From positions 41,902 through 105,901 of the forward strand of contig JAJDCR010000082.1 in NCBI GenBank assembly GCA_029260735.1: DNA of 64,000 nt, in the 5' to 3' direction. This stretch comes from Planctomycetota bacterium. Its GTDB lineage: Bacteria > Planctomycetota > Uabimicrobiia > Uabimicrobiales > Uabimicrobiaceae. A program made the translations under genes and the position numbers. The notes beneath the pieces were generated by a model. The model saw only the letters and a program-made list of their open reading frames with translations. It was not told the origin of the DNA and searched no databases. This document shows positions 1 to 9,459 of the stretch, piece by piece; the first letter of the stretch is position 1, and each line of letters begins with the position of its first letter.

Positions 1-1472
1 TTCATGTAGACTAAGCCTAAGTGCTGATATACTTCTTCTCGATTAGCTAAAAGAGGGTGCTTTTCTGTAATTTCAGAAGCTTCTTCTAAGTATTTTTTAG
101 CTCGATCCCATTCTTGTTCTTTGATTAAGGTAGCACTTAGATTTAATAAATTTGTCATTTGCCCTTGGTAGTCTTGTGATTTTTTTTTGGCTTGGAGGCT
201 CTCTAAGTAATATCTATGGGCTAAGTCATAATCTTCGTCAGTATCGCAGATCAAGGCAAGCTTATAGGTTACATCTGCGATTCCAGGATTATCTTCCAGT
301 CCTCGGCACAATGAAAGAGCTTCCCCGTAGTAATGCACTGCTTTATCAGCAGAGCCCGCATTACAATAGTTATCTCCTATAATCATGTATTCTCGTGCTG
401 CCTCTGATTTATTATCTGCTTTATGCCAGTTATCCACAGCGTCCAAGTGTTTTTTTATGGCGTTGGTAACGTGTCCTTGCTCAAAAAGTATTTTTCCCAT
501 AGATCGAGCAACACGAGCTATCTTTGGGTGAGATTTCTCTTTTTGATAAGAAGATAGGAGGGTCTCATTTATTATATAAGAATGAGAACGGCTGACCACA
601 TAGTCCAAAACGGCGGCAGTAAATTCTAAGAAAACATTTTTTGAGCTAAAATCTTGAAGCCAAGTCTCAAGAGATTGCCAGTTGCCAGGTGCACCAGTCT
701 CGGTTTCTTCCTCTGAATTTATGTTTTTTTCTAAAATCTCCGAGAGCACTTTTTCAGGCGTACTTTGCAAAACATGTAAAGTACCAAAATTTTTGAGATG
801 TTTTAAAGCGATGGTCTCTTCTGGACTAACCCAATATACTTGTTTTTCTTTCTTAATTAATCGCAAGATGCTGGCGTAAGTATTTTTCCAACAAAATTCT
901 TGAGGAGTAAAGCCTAATACTAAAACAGTTTCTATGTCATCATTTGACTCTAAATTTTGAAAGAATTCTTCCGCTTCTGTGGATTGAGCTAGCAATCGAG
1001 GGCCTTCTTTTTTTAGAGAGTCTTTTATTGTTTGAGGAAATTCAATATTTCCATTAAACCAGCAAATCTTATCTAGTGCACTTGAAGAGTCTATTTCTTC
1101 GAGGGCTAGCTTTAGATGATTATCCCAACTTCCCACTCCAATTGAGTGAGCTAAATTTTGAAAAATAATTTGGGCTAAAAGCTTGTAATTATGGTGTGGT
1201 TTTTCTGCTTTGAATGATTGAAAAACTGGAAGGCTCTCTTCAGAGAAGTATGAATAAAGCAAACGTAAAAGAGCTTCTGTGGGGATATCTCTTTCACGAA
1301 TCTCAGGTACATATTTGCTAACAAGATCAATCTGTTCACATTGTCGAAATAAGGTGTCCTGAAAATCATTCCAGGGATTATCACCGTTAATGGCGCAACC
1401 TGTTAGTATCGCTAGTTTTCCGGTTTTTGCGGCTTCTTTCAAAGTATTCAAGTGTATGTCCATTACTTCCAT
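1..1472 (-). CDS. SIR2-like / TPR protein, C-terminus beyond the left edge
   Basis: Reading the minus strand from ATG 1472 gives an open frame of 490 codons that leaves the window at base 1, so the C-terminus is missing. Residues 19-30 (KLAILTGCAING) resemble the first glycine-rich turn of SIR2-like Rossmann domains. Residues 183-195 (VLVLGFTPQEFCW) resemble the late strand of the same fold, where SIR2-like proteins have a GYSFxD-type motif. The catalytic His-Gly is not evident; WFNGNIEF (138-145) may be its counterpart. From about residue 315 onward there are TPR-like helical repeats. SIR2-like domains fused to TPRs occur in signalling and NAD-linked defence proteins, but the enzyme activity here is doubtful. 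A second in-frame ATG lies at 1463. The TPR part is clear; the SIR2 assignment is by eye only. Confidence 0.6.
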   Translation of the reverse strand, partial: MEVMDIHLNTLKEAAKTGKLAILTGCAINGDNPWNDFQDTLFRQCEQIDLVSKYVPEIRERDIPTEALLRLLYSYFSEESLPVFQSFKAEKPHHNYKLLAQIIFQNLAHSIGVGSWDNHLKLALEEIDSSSALDKICWFNGNIEFPQTIKDSLKKEGPRLLAQSTEAEEFFQNLESNDDIETVLVLGFTPQEFCWKNTYASILRLIKKEKQVYWVSPEETIALKHLKNFGTLHVLQSTPEKVLSEILEKNINSEEETETGAPGNWQSLETWLQDFSSKNVFLEFTAAVLDYVVSRSHSYIINETLLSSYQKEKSHPKIARVARSMGKILFEQGHVTNAIKKHLDAVDNWHKADNKSEAAREYMIIGDNYCNAGSADKAVHYYGEALSLCRGLEDNPGIADVTYKLALICDTDEDYDLAHRYYLESLQAKKKSQDYQGQMTNLLNLSATLIKEQEWDRAKKYLEEASEITEKHPLLANREEVYQHLGLVYM

Positions 1473-1806
1473 GCTCTCTAAATTATATCTGTATGCTCAG
1501 GGAGAAAATTTTTGCAAATTTTTTCAACCTCTTTTGTTTTTGAGTTATCATTCTATCAATTTTATTGCTAAAATCAAGGCTCTTATTTTTGAGTATGTAA
1601 GGAAACCTAAGACATTTTTTTTTTGACAATAAACCAAGGCTTTGTTAGTATTGGAATACTTTTTACAAAGATTAAGTGAGAAAACAAGGGAGTTTCTGAT
1701 ATTCCCTAGCAAAAACAACGCCCCCAATCTACCTGAGTAATTTTAGGCAGTTGTTTGTAACCCAATCAAAAAAACTGCCTTTATAACGTATTTTTATGGA
1801 CAACTT
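1473..1806. other. divergent intergenic region
   Basis: This 334-bp AT-rich spacer separates the minus-strand SIR2-like/TPR gene from the plus-strand hydrolase. Apart from the promoter at 1623-1651 I see no gene, repeat or hairpin. A minus-strand TATAAT lies just before the 1472 start, but no good -35 accompanies it. Confidence 0.5.
1623..1651 (+). promoter_or_regulatory. sigma70-type promoter with extended -10
   Basis: TTGACA at 1623-1628, a 17-bp spacer, and TAGTAT at 1646-1651 preceded by TGn. It points to the hydrolase starting at 1807 and would leave a leader of about 150 nt. Confidence 0.55.
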
Positions 1807-2652
1807 ATGAAAAAATCGATTCTTCACACCGAAGGTTTTTTCCCCTCTGATAAGAGATGGATTTACTATCGTAGTTGGCGTAATCTTTACCCGCGAGGAG
1901 AGATAGTCGCGATTCATGGCGCTGCTGAGCATAGTGGTAGATATCAAGATATAGGTATCTCTTTTGCCGAAAAGGGATATAATTTCTACATTTGTGATCT
2001 TTGTGGTCATGGACGCTCGGAGGGAAAAAGAGGACATGTGCAACAATTCGAAGACTATTTAGTCGATATCTCCAATTTTTACGCTTTTCTGAGAGTCCAT
2101 AAAAAGATAAAAAATCCTTATCTCTTAGGTCATAGCATGGGGGGATTGATTGCTACTCTTTTTACTGCTATGGGACAATGTCATATCAAAGGCCTGATCC
2201 TGAGCGGTCCTCTTTTTAAACTCAAGCTACCTGTTCCCTTTTGGAAAAAACATCTAGCTATTTTATTAAGCACGGTTTATCCAAACTTACTCGTAGAAAA
2301 TAGTATTGATCCACTATTACTTTGCCATGACCAAAATATCATTCAAGAGTATATTACAGATTCTTTTGTTTATCCTAAAATTTCTGTACGTTGGTTTGCG
2401 GAAATTTTTCGTGCTATGAAAAATGCTCAGACTTGTGCTCCTTACATCGATGTTCCTTCTTTAATTTTGCACGGCGAAGAAGATGGCATTTGTGATCCAG
2501 AGGCAAGTAAAGCTTTTTTTCGCAACCTTAATGTAGTCAAGAAAGATCTGTATTTGATTAAGGGTGGTTACCACGAAATTTTTAATGAGTTTTGCTGGAT
2601 GGATATTCAAGATTCTGTTGTGGAGTGGATGCAGAAAGATCAAACAAACTAA
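1807..2652 (+). CDS. alpha/beta hydrolase, monoacylglycerol lipase / lysophospholipase type
   Basis: This 281-residue protein is a serine hydrolase of the monoglyceride lipase group (Hydrolase_4 family), expected to release fatty acids from monoacylglycerols or lysophospholipids. The nucleophile elbow is GHSMGG with Ser110. HGAAEHSGRY (37-46) is the usual oxyanion-hole block and GHGRSEG (67-73) the next conserved block. The probable acid is Asp226 (HGEEDG) and the base His256 (GGYHE). There is no signal peptide, so it should be cytoplasmic. The length is typical. It is a single gene with its own promoter and it converges on the kinase gene 29 bp downstream. The natural substrate cannot be read from the sequence. 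Confidence 0.85.
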   Translation: MKKSILHTEGFFPSDKRWIYYRSWRNLYPRGEIVAIHGAAEHSGRYQDIGISFAEKGYNFYICDLCGHGRSEGKRGHVQQFEDYLVDISNFYAFLRVHKKIKNPYLLGHSMGGLIATLFTAMGQCHIKGLILSGPLFKLKLPVPFWKKHLAILLSTVYPNLLVENSIDPLLLCHDQNIIQEYITDSFVYPKISVRWFAEIFRAMKNAQTCAPYIDVPSLILHGEEDGICDPEASKAFFRNLNVVKKDLYLIKGGYHEIFNEFCWMDIQDSVVEWMQKDQTN

Positions 2653-2681
2653 CTTTATTTTGGCTATTTCGACTATTTTGG

Positions 2682-3989
2682 TTATAGTAGGGGCGACTTG
2701 GGAGAGTAGGTTAAAGATGAATTGGTTGCCTCTTTTAAATTAGGATAAAGATTATCTAAAAGACTAACTAATCGATAAATTTTTATTCTTTTAGGCAAAG
2801 GGGCTGTGCATAAATCAAAGATAGTAAAAATAGAAGAGACAAGAAAATCTTTTGCCAAGTGAGAAGAAGAAGGGCTTTGGATAAAAGCTTGTCTTTTTAG
2901 CTCGGCTTTTTTGATCGTCAAAATATGTTTAGATGTTTGTTTCTTTTTTAATTGATTTTCTAGAGATTCTTCCAGTATTTCTTTGGCTTGAGATTTCTCT
3001 TTACTTAACTCATACAATTCATAATTGTTTATATTCAACTCTGTTTTTGGTAAGTAAAAATTTTGAGCAGCCCACTTCCTGTAATTTTGAAGAATTTGCC
3101 CTTTTGTGAATTTGTGATTGAGATGAAAAAAAATCTCAGGACTCGGATAAATTTTTTGATGGGCAAATTCAAAAAGACTTTTTCCCGCAACCAAAGCCAT
3201 CAAAACTAAACCCAACCCCCATACATCTGTTTTTTGACAGACCTTCCCTAGATTGTAATAAACACAAAATTCCCCTAAGCGAGGTTCTTCCATCACAGTA
3301 ACAAGCTCGGGAGGGAGCCAAAAAGGGGTTCCATGCAATCGTCCCATGAGCCTTTCTATTTCTATCTCGTTGATTTCACTGTTACTACGAGCAGTTCCAT
3401 AATCGGTGATGATGGGCTTACCTTGGTGGTACATTAGATTTCCTGGTTTAATATCATTATGAATGATATGGTGTGATGTAATATACTTTAGCCCTTGAGC
3501 AATCATATAAAATAGTTTGAGAGCTTCTATCAACTCTAGCCGTTCTTGATCTAAAAGCTGAGGATACTGCTTTTCTAAAGGAGAATATACATGAGTGATA
3601 AAACATGGGATGATTGTGTTTTCCCAGCTAAAGAAAAAGGGCTTAACTTGAGGAATGTAGGGGCAGTAATCTTTGCATAGTAAATTTAGTTTTTGGATTT
3701 CATTTTCAATGTAGCTTTTTGTGCCTGTTTTTCGAGGAACTTTTAAAGCAAAACGAGAGCTAGGGGAGCTGGCTCGCCAAACTTCAAAGACTTGGCCGTA
3801 TCCTCCTTGGCCGAGAAGTGATCCTATGCGTAAAGTATCTTCTTGCCCATCATCGTAAGGGAGGAGCTTTTTCTGGGGAGATATGCATTTACCTGGCAAG
3901 ATTTGCTCAAAACCAAAATCAACAGAGCTACCACAAAGAGATGTACTGTATGTTTGCCAGTTGGCTAGGTGAATGGAACGTCCGCGCAT
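2682..3989 (-). CDS. atypical Ser/Thr protein kinase (HND instead of HRD)
   Basis: This 435-residue protein has an N-terminal Hanks-type kinase domain. The glycine loop is GQGGYG (60-65), the ATP lysine is Lys83 (ALK), the catalytic loop is HNDIKPGN (177-184) and the metal loop is DYG (196-198). Catalytic Asp179 and Asn184 are present, but the Arg before the Asp is Asn and DFG is DYG, so it is probably active but without standard activation-loop control through HRD. About 150 residues after the domain are Lys/Glu-rich and match nothing I recognise. There is no transmembrane segment, unlike the kinase upstream. It lies 123 bp downstream of that kinase on the same strand, with a MITE-like repeat between them. 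The substrate is unknown. Confidence 0.85.
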   Translation of the reverse strand: MRGRSIHLANWQTYSTSLCGSSVDFGFEQILPGKCISPQKKLLPYDDGQEDTLRIGSLLGQGGYGQVFEVWRASSPSSRFALKVPRKTGTKSYIENEIQKLNLLCKDYCPYIPQVKPFFFSWENTIIPCFITHVYSPLEKQYPQLLDQERLELIEALKLFYMIAQGLKYITSHHIIHNDIKPGNLMYHQGKPIITDYGTARSNSEINEIEIERLMGRLHGTPFWLPPELVTVMEEPRLGEFCVYYNLGKVCQKTDVWGLGLVLMALVAGKSLFEFAHQKIYPSPEIFFHLNHKFTKGQILQNYRKWAAQNFYLPKTELNINNYELYELSKEKSQAKEILEESLENQLKKKQTSKHILTIKKAELKRQAFIQSPSSSHLAKDFLVSSIFTIFDLCTAPLPKRIKIYRLVSLLDNLYPNLKEATNSSLTYSPKSPLL

Positions 3990-4008
3990 TTTTATGCCTT
4001 AATTTAAG

Positions 4009-4113
4009 AGGGGGCCTTCATCCAGCTTATTTTTTCTATTTTTTTAGCAATAATAAGGGACTACCTTGAACTGAGTTGCTAAATCGCACGGTGGGCTGAA
4101 TGAGAACACGCCT
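4009..4113. repeat. MITE-like repeat, copy 1
   Basis: About 105 bp, roughly 80% identical by eye to the element at 46206-46314 and in the same orientation. The right terminal repeat (CTGAATGAGAACACGCC) is well kept; the left one (CTTCATCCAGCTT) is eroded. Its right end touches the stop codon of the kinase gene that ends at 4113. There is no coding capacity. Confidence 0.75.
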
Positions 4114-5744
4114 TAGTGGGGAAATTTCTTTTTTTCTTCAATAAGTTGCTCTTGTTTTGCTTTGTAACCCAGTTCCGCTGATTTTTTCCAGTGCAGAGCC
4201 GCTTTTCTGGGGTTTCCTATTTTGTCACAGATATTACCTAAAATAAAATAGTAGCGAGCATTTTGCAGATCCATTCTAATCGCTTTTTGAATATCCTTTA
4301 TCGCTTTATTGTACTCTTTTGTGTGATAATATAAATAGCCTCGGTTACCATAAGCTATTGCTAGTTTTGGGTTTTGATCAATAATGGAATTGTAAAAATC
4401 TAACCAAGAGGATTCTTTTACAGGCAGCCTTTGTTCTGTCATTCCATCATAAACCATTACGTGCAAATCTAAGATTTTTTCTTTATTTTCCTGTGATTGC
4501 TTTGCAAAAATGTTTTTTATGAGCAAAGGAGTGATAAACTTTTCGCAGCTAGATATAAAGTGGGGATTATAAACGAGAGAACCTTTGGTGCTTGCTAAGT
4601 GGGAATACAAACTTAAGGTATCTTGCTGAAAACTTTTCCAGTTGTCTTTTTGGTTTTTTAGCTCTGTTTTAAGATTTTGTTCTAGAGCTTTCTCTTGTTT
4701 TGACTGGTTTTGAAATTTCTTTTTTCCAATCATGTAACCCATAGAAGCTGCGAGAGAGGCAGTTAGAAAGAACAATATGGAAATGAAAATGAACCAGCGG
4801 TAAGCAAAAAAAAATTTCTTCAAACGTACACTTGTGGGGGTAGGGCAGGCAATGATACTTTTGTTCTCTAAAAAATTATTGAGATCCTTGGCAAAACTAC
4901 GAGCGCTTTGATAGCGCTTTCGGGGATCTTTCTCCATACTTCTGAGACATATTGCCTCTAACTTGATGGGGACTTTTGGATTGAGTTCTCGGATAGAAGG
5001 AGGAGACTCATGAAAGATCTTATTGAGAATAACAAAAGAGTTCCCCTGGAAGGGAGCTTTGCCAGTTAACATTTCATAAAGAGTGGCCCCTAAAGAGTAA
5101 ACATCGCTTTTTGGATCAATGTCTTTTCCCCGTGCTTGTTCTGGAGACATGTAAGCAGGAGTCCCTACTGTTTCACCAACATCAGAAAGAGCTACTTTTA
5201 GATCCATAACTTTGGAAAGTCCAAAATCCATTAATTTAGGAGTTCCATTTTTGTCGATCATTATGTTGGAAGGTTTAATATCTCTGTGGATGATGCCTTT
5301 TTGGTGAGCAGTGTGGAGGGCTTGGGCGATTTGCTTTGCAATGAGTGCTGACTGAAGAGGGGAAAATGATCCTTTTTGAATAGTATTTTTAAGGTTTTTT
5401 CCCTCTAAGTACTCCATTGTAAAATAGTATTGAGGATACGAACTTACCTCAAAAATTCCAACAATATTCGGATGTTTAAGTTGAGCAATGGCTTTTGCTT
5501 CTTGCAGAAAACGTTTTACCCTTTTTTCTGTTACACCATGTAATGAGATAACCTTTAGGGCCACAGTTCTTTCTAAGCTAACATCAATTGCTTTATAAAC
5601 GGCTCCCATGCCACCATGACCTAGCTCTTCTTGAATACGATAGTTACCAAAAAACTCACCAACTTTGATTTCCTGATTTCTTTCGGCACTTGCTTTTAGC
5701 AGGTTCGATATATTTTCAGATTCTTTGGGTTGTGTTTTGTCCAT
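4113..5744 (-). CDS. membrane Ser/Thr protein kinase with TPR tail
   Basis: This 543-residue transmembrane kinase is of the type common in Planctomycetota. The cytoplasmic kinase domain (about 35-292) has the glycine loop GHGGMG (42-47), Lys64, HRDIKPSN (153-160) and DFG (173-175), followed by the usual GTPAYMSPEQ activation segment. A single hydrophobic helix lies at about 314-339. The part beyond the membrane has a coiled region and two or three TPR-like repeats (about 460-530). All catalytic residues are present, so an active kinase is expected. The TPRs probably bind a partner or signal protein. It starts 325 bp from truB, which is divergent. Confidence 0.92.
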   Translation of the reverse strand: MDKTQPKESENISNLLKASAERNQEIKVGEFFGNYRIQEELGHGGMGAVYKAIDVSLERTVALKVISLHGVTEKRVKRFLQEAKAIAQLKHPNIVGIFEVSSYPQYYFTMEYLEGKNLKNTIQKGSFSPLQSALIAKQIAQALHTAHQKGIIHRDIKPSNIMIDKNGTPKLMDFGLSKVMDLKVALSDVGETVGTPAYMSPEQARGKDIDPKSDVYSLGATLYEMLTGKAPFQGNSFVILNKIFHESPPSIRELNPKVPIKLEAICLRSMEKDPRKRYQSARSFAKDLNNFLENKSIIACPTPTSVRLKKFFFAYRWFIFISILFFLTASLAASMGYMIGKKKFQNQSKQEKALEQNLKTELKNQKDNWKSFQQDTLSLYSHLASTKGSLVYNPHFISSCEKFITPLLIKNIFAKQSQENKEKILDLHVMVYDGMTEQRLPVKESSWLDFYNSIIDQNPKLAIAYGNRGYLYYHTKEYNKAIKDIQKAIRMDLQNARYYFILGNICDKIGNPRKAALHWKKSAELGYKAKQEQLIEEKKKFPH

Positions 5745-6069
5745 GATATTGTTTTTTTGTACAGATTAGGTGACTATGGAAAAAATAGGTTTTAATCATT
5801 TTTTGTCGGGTTATTTATTTTTTCAGAGTGCCTTTTTTAGTTTAGAACCCGCTCTAAATTCAGTTTTTCTTTAAAAATTTTGAAGAATCAATTGATTATA
5901 GTTTTTTCCCCAAGAAAATCAAATAAATTTAGCTTAGAAGTGTATTTTCATGCTACTTGACAAACCCTTTGGTGGTAGTTATGATATGGGCTTAGCATCT
6001 CTCAGTATTCCCCTCTAAGTCGCCCCAAAATCAAACTGCGGGGTAAATAACTAAAAAGAAAAGTAGACG
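5745..6069. other. divergent intergenic region kinase/truB
   Basis: This 325-bp spacer contains one clear plus-strand promoter (5957-5985). No gene or repeat was seen. A minus-strand promoter for the kinase could not be assigned. Confidence 0.5.
5957..5985 (+). promoter_or_regulatory. sigma70-type promoter of truB
   Basis: TTGACA at 5957-5962, a 17-bp spacer and TATGAT at 5980-5985, close to consensus. Transcription should start near 5992, about 80 nt before truB. Confidence 0.7.
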
Positions 6070-6954
6070 ATGGAAAAAAAAATCACAAGTGGTTTTTTCT
6101 TTATAGACAAACCTTTACATATCACTTCTCGATCTGTTTGCCAAGAAGTTCAAAATAAACTAAAAATAAAGACCATAGGACACACAGGAACCTTGGATCC
6201 TCTGGCTTCTGGTCTTATGATTTTAGTTGTGGGTGAGGCCCGTAAACTACAAGACATGTTCACTGGACACGATAAAGAATATGAAGTAACTATTGCTTTA
6301 GGAGCAAGCTCTCCGACAGATGATCGAGAAGGTACTGTGGTACCTCACTCTAATCCTTTTGTTCCTAATTATGACGAAGTGAAAAATAGTTTGGATAGAT
6401 TTAAAGGAGAAATTTGGCAGGTTCCTCCCCAGTATAGTGCCGTTAGAGTAAAAGGTAAAAGAGCCCATAAACTAGCAAGAAAAGGGGAAAGTGTGGAACT
6501 TTCTCCTCGCAAAGTTAATATCTATAAAATAGATCTTGTCGCTTATGATTTTCCTTATGTTAAGCTATTTGTGAGATGTAGTTCAGGAACCTATATTCGG
6601 TCAATGGCTAGAGATTTAGGGGAAGTTTTAAAATCGTGGGCTTACGTGTACGATTTACGCCGTACAAGTGTGGGGCAGTTTACTATTGATCAAGCGAGCT
6701 GCTTAGATAGCGTTGAGTGGGAAAACTTGGCTTCCTTGGAAAATGTACTGAAAGACTATCCTAAGGTGGATTTACCTGTTGAAATGTGGGGTAAAATTCG
6801 TAATGGACAAAGAGTGGCATGGGAAAAAAATCTAAAGAGTGATACAGATCCTATTTTTATTAGTATAGATAAAAAAATAGTGGCTATTGCTCGCGTTGAA
6901 GAAGGGAAAATTTCTTCACGGAAACTACTTCTTGCCCAAGACTTTTCTTTTTAA
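6070..6954 (+). CDS. truB: tRNA pseudouridine(55) synthase TruB
   Basis: This enzyme converts U55 in the T-loop of elongator tRNAs to pseudouridine. The 294 residues contain the family signature GHTGTLDPLASG (37-48), in which Asp43 is the catalytic aspartate. Later blocks match TruB: PPQYSAV, KVNIY and CSSGTYIRSMARDLG. The C-terminal PUA-like part is short. It is transcribed from the promoter at 5957 and is followed after 73 bp, containing a G-run/C-run hairpin (about 6972-6998), by a small membrane protein gene on the same strand. Confidence 0.95.
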   Translation: MEKKITSGFFFIDKPLHITSRSVCQEVQNKLKIKTIGHTGTLDPLASGLMILVVGEARKLQDMFTGHDKEYEVTIALGASSPTDDREGTVVPHSNPFVPNYDEVKNSLDRFKGEIWQVPPQYSAVRVKGKRAHKLARKGESVELSPRKVNIYKIDLVAYDFPYVKLFVRCSSGTYIRSMARDLGEVLKSWAYVYDLRRTSVGQFTIDQASCLDSVEWENLASLENVLKDYPKVDLPVEMWGKIRNGQRVAWEKNLKSDTDPIFISIDKKIVAIARVEEGKISSRKLLLAQDFSF

Positions 6955-7027
6955 ATGAGAAACATACTATTGGGGGGTAGATAAACCCCTACTCCCCCTT
7001 TGAAAATATTACTGTTGAGGAAAATAT

Positions 7028-7615
7028 ATGAGTGCTACTTATGAAGATTTTGAGTCTATTCAAGACTACCTTCCTGATCAAGAGGGAGACAGCGTCACGA
7101 TTTACAGGCGAGGGGGACGATTACACTCCGTGCCTCAGAGAGGAAAAGACAATGAAGATGAGTATAATGATGATTGGGATACGGATTTTTCTACCTTTGG
7201 AGATGATTTTGATTTTGATGACGGTTTCTTAGACGATGAATTTCAGGGGAGATTATTGGTCGTTGATGAGCAGGTTAAGATGGCTAGAGGAATGAGTTTA
7301 GTTAGCCCTATATTTTTCTTTCTTTTTTATGCCGCTCTTTTTTCCTTTTTTGGTTTGCCTCAATGGTTTGTTTCTGTATGGATTGTTGTTTTAACTTTAT
7401 GGTTGGTTCGACGAATTAAAGAACGATTTGAATTATCTGCATTCAAAGAACATGGAGTTAAAGTTGTTCAAGAGGTAATTTTGGAAACGGGAATTTCGGA
7501 ACATGCGATTTTATCTCAATTGTCGGGAGATTCTGAGTTTGGGTATATCTATGAAAATTTGAGAAGATATTTGGCCCAGGAGAACAATCTTTTCTCTGAG
7601 AAAAATAAGAAGTAG
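7028..7615 (+). CDS. acidic N-terminus, two-TM membrane protein of unknown function
   Basis: I do not recognise a family. The 195 residues have a very acidic, Asp/Gly/Phe-rich N-terminal half (about 40-72). A hydrophobic stretch (about 89-128) is long enough for two membrane helices with a short turn at GLPQW. A soluble C-terminal part of about 65 residues follows. A GAGG ribosome site sits 7 nt before ATG 7028. It lies between truB and gpmI, 14 bp before the latter, so it is likely co-transcribed with them. Confidence 0.75.
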   Translation: MSATYEDFESIQDYLPDQEGDSVTIYRRGGRLHSVPQRGKDNEDEYNDDWDTDFSTFGDDFDFDDGFLDDEFQGRLLVVDEQVKMARGMSLVSPIFFFLFYAALFSFFGLPQWFVSVWIVVLTLWLVRRIKERFELSAFKEHGVKVVQEVILETGISEHAILSQLSGDSEFGYIYENLRRYLAQENNLFSEKNKK

Positions 7616-7629
7616 AAAGTGGTGATGTT

Positions 7630-9303
7630 ATGTCATTTAGTTGGAACTTAAAAAAAATGAAAAGCTTTACTCCTCGTCGTGGCCCTTTGCTTATCATCGT
7701 AATGGATGGGGTTGCTTGTGGAAAAAAAGATGAAGGTAATGCTGTTAGCCAAGCCTATACTCCTACTTTGGATGACTTACAAAAAAAATACCTAAATTGT
7801 CAGTTGAAAGCACACGGAACTGCAGTGGGTTTACCAACGGATAGTGATATGGGGAACTCAGAAGTAGGGCATAATGCTTTAGGGGCGGGCCGAGTTTACG
7901 ATCAGGGAGCAAAACTAGTTTCTCAATCAATTGAAAAGGGAGAAATTTTTTCTGGTTCAACCTGGAAAGATTTGGTGAAAAACTGTCTAACTTATGATAC
8001 TCCTTTGCATTTAATAGGGCTTTTGTCAGATGGAAATGTGCATAGCCATATCAATCAAGTTTTTGCTTTAATTCGCCACGCTCACCAAGAAGGAGTGAAG
8101 GTTTTGCGTCTTCATGTTCTTCTGGATGGTCGAGACGTAGGAGGAACTTCTGCTCTTCAATATATTGATGCGACCGAGAAACTCTTAGCGGAAATAAATG
8201 AGGAAGATAATCGAGATTACGGTATCGCCTCTGGTGGTGGAAGAATGATTGTTACAATGGATCGATATGAGGCTTCCTGGTCTATTGTAGAGCGTGGTTG
8301 GAAAGCTCATGTCTTGGGAGAAGCTCGTCCTTTCTTAAGTGCACGAGAAGCGATTGAAACTTATCGCAAAGAAAAACCAGGGATCATAGATCAGTTTTTA
8401 CCATCTTTTGTTATTACAAAAAATGACCAAGCATTGGGAATAATAGAAGATAATCATTCTGTTATTTTTTTCAATTTCCGAGGGGATCGAGCGATAGAAA
8501 TTTCGCGGGCTTTTGTCGAAAAGAATTTTGATAAATTTGACAGAGTTCGTTTCCCAAATGTTCTCTACGCAGGAATGATGCAATACGATGGTGATTTGCA
8601 GATTCCGCCTAAATTTTTAGTTCATCCTTCTAGCATAGGAAAAACTTTGGGAGAGTATTTGGCTCGCAATGAAATTAAACAGTATGCGGTTTCTGAAACT
8701 CAAAAATATGGGCACGTTACTTATTTCTGGAATGGAAACCGAGCGCAAAAATTTTCCCCCGAGCACGAAATTTATCAAGAAATTTTATCAGATTTAGTTC
8801 CTTTCGAAGAGAGACCATGGATGAAGTCGGCCGAAATCACGGATGCTATCATTGATCATTTGGAAAAAAATCAAGAAACACGCTTCTTACGTATTAACTA
8901 CCCCAATGGGGATATGGTCGGACATACAGGAGATCTTCAGGCTACAATTGTTTCAGTGGAAGCAGTGGATTTAGCCTTAAAAAGACTTCTTCCCTATGTG
9001 AAAAAACATGAGGGGATCGCTTTAATTTTAGCAGACCATGGGAATGCCGATGAAATGTACGAGGTGGATAAAGAGGGAAATTTTATTTGGGAGAAAGAAC
9101 AAGGGAAGTTCCAAGCAAAAACTTGTCATACTCTTAATCCTGTCCCTTTTATAATATATGATCCTGCTTATAAAGGTGAATACAAACTCAGAGAAGGAAT
9201 GACTAAAAAAGGGCTTAGTAATGTTGCGGCAACAGCCTTAAATCTTTTGGGGTATGAAGCACCAGAAGAGTATGATATCTCATTGATTGAGTTTTCTGCC
9301 TAG
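7630..9303 (+). CDS. gpmI: 2,3-bisphosphoglycerate-independent phosphoglycerate mutase
   Basis: This glycolytic enzyme interconverts 3- and 2-phosphoglycerate by a phosphoserine intermediate, using two metal ions in an alkaline-phosphatase-like domain. The catalytic serine is Ser77 in DMGNSEVGH. The first metal aspartate is in IVMDG (Asp26). The C-terminal metal residues are in ADHGNADEM and CHTLNP. At 557 residues it is longer than the usual 510-residue bacterial enzyme and close to the plant-type form, which also starts with a longer N-terminus. ATG 7630 is used here; the conserved sequence begins about residue 18. Co-directional with truB and the membrane protein gene. Confidence 0.95.
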   Translation: MSFSWNLKKMKSFTPRRGPLLIIVMDGVACGKKDEGNAVSQAYTPTLDDLQKKYLNCQLKAHGTAVGLPTDSDMGNSEVGHNALGAGRVYDQGAKLVSQSIEKGEIFSGSTWKDLVKNCLTYDTPLHLIGLLSDGNVHSHINQVFALIRHAHQEGVKVLRLHVLLDGRDVGGTSALQYIDATEKLLAEINEEDNRDYGIASGGGRMIVTMDRYEASWSIVERGWKAHVLGEARPFLSAREAIETYRKEKPGIIDQFLPSFVITKNDQALGIIEDNHSVIFFNFRGDRAIEISRAFVEKNFDKFDRVRFPNVLYAGMMQYDGDLQIPPKFLVHPSSIGKTLGEYLARNEIKQYAVSETQKYGHVTYFWNGNRAQKFSPEHEIYQEILSDLVPFEERPWMKSAEITDAIIDHLEKNQETRFLRINYPNGDMVGHTGDLQATIVSVEAVDLALKRLLPYVKKHEGIALILADHGNADEMYEVDKEGNFIWEKEQGKFQAKTCHTLNPVPFIIYDPAYKGEYKLREGMTKKGLSNVAATALNLLGYEAPEEYDISLIEFSA

Positions 9304-9459
9304 TGTTTTTTGTGGATTTTCTACGGGGGAGAGAATATAATTAATGGGCGTTATTTCCCTTCGCGGAAATCCAAAAAGCCCTAAAATAACCGAATAATCC
9401 AAAGTTCCCGTAAAGGGAATGATAATGGAAGTGTCCGTTTGAGTAATATAGGTGTTTTT

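Noticed and set aside
7032..7232. 66-residue ORF overlapping the start of the membrane protein gene
   Set aside because: It is a frame shadow of the acidic N-terminal region of the 7028 gene.
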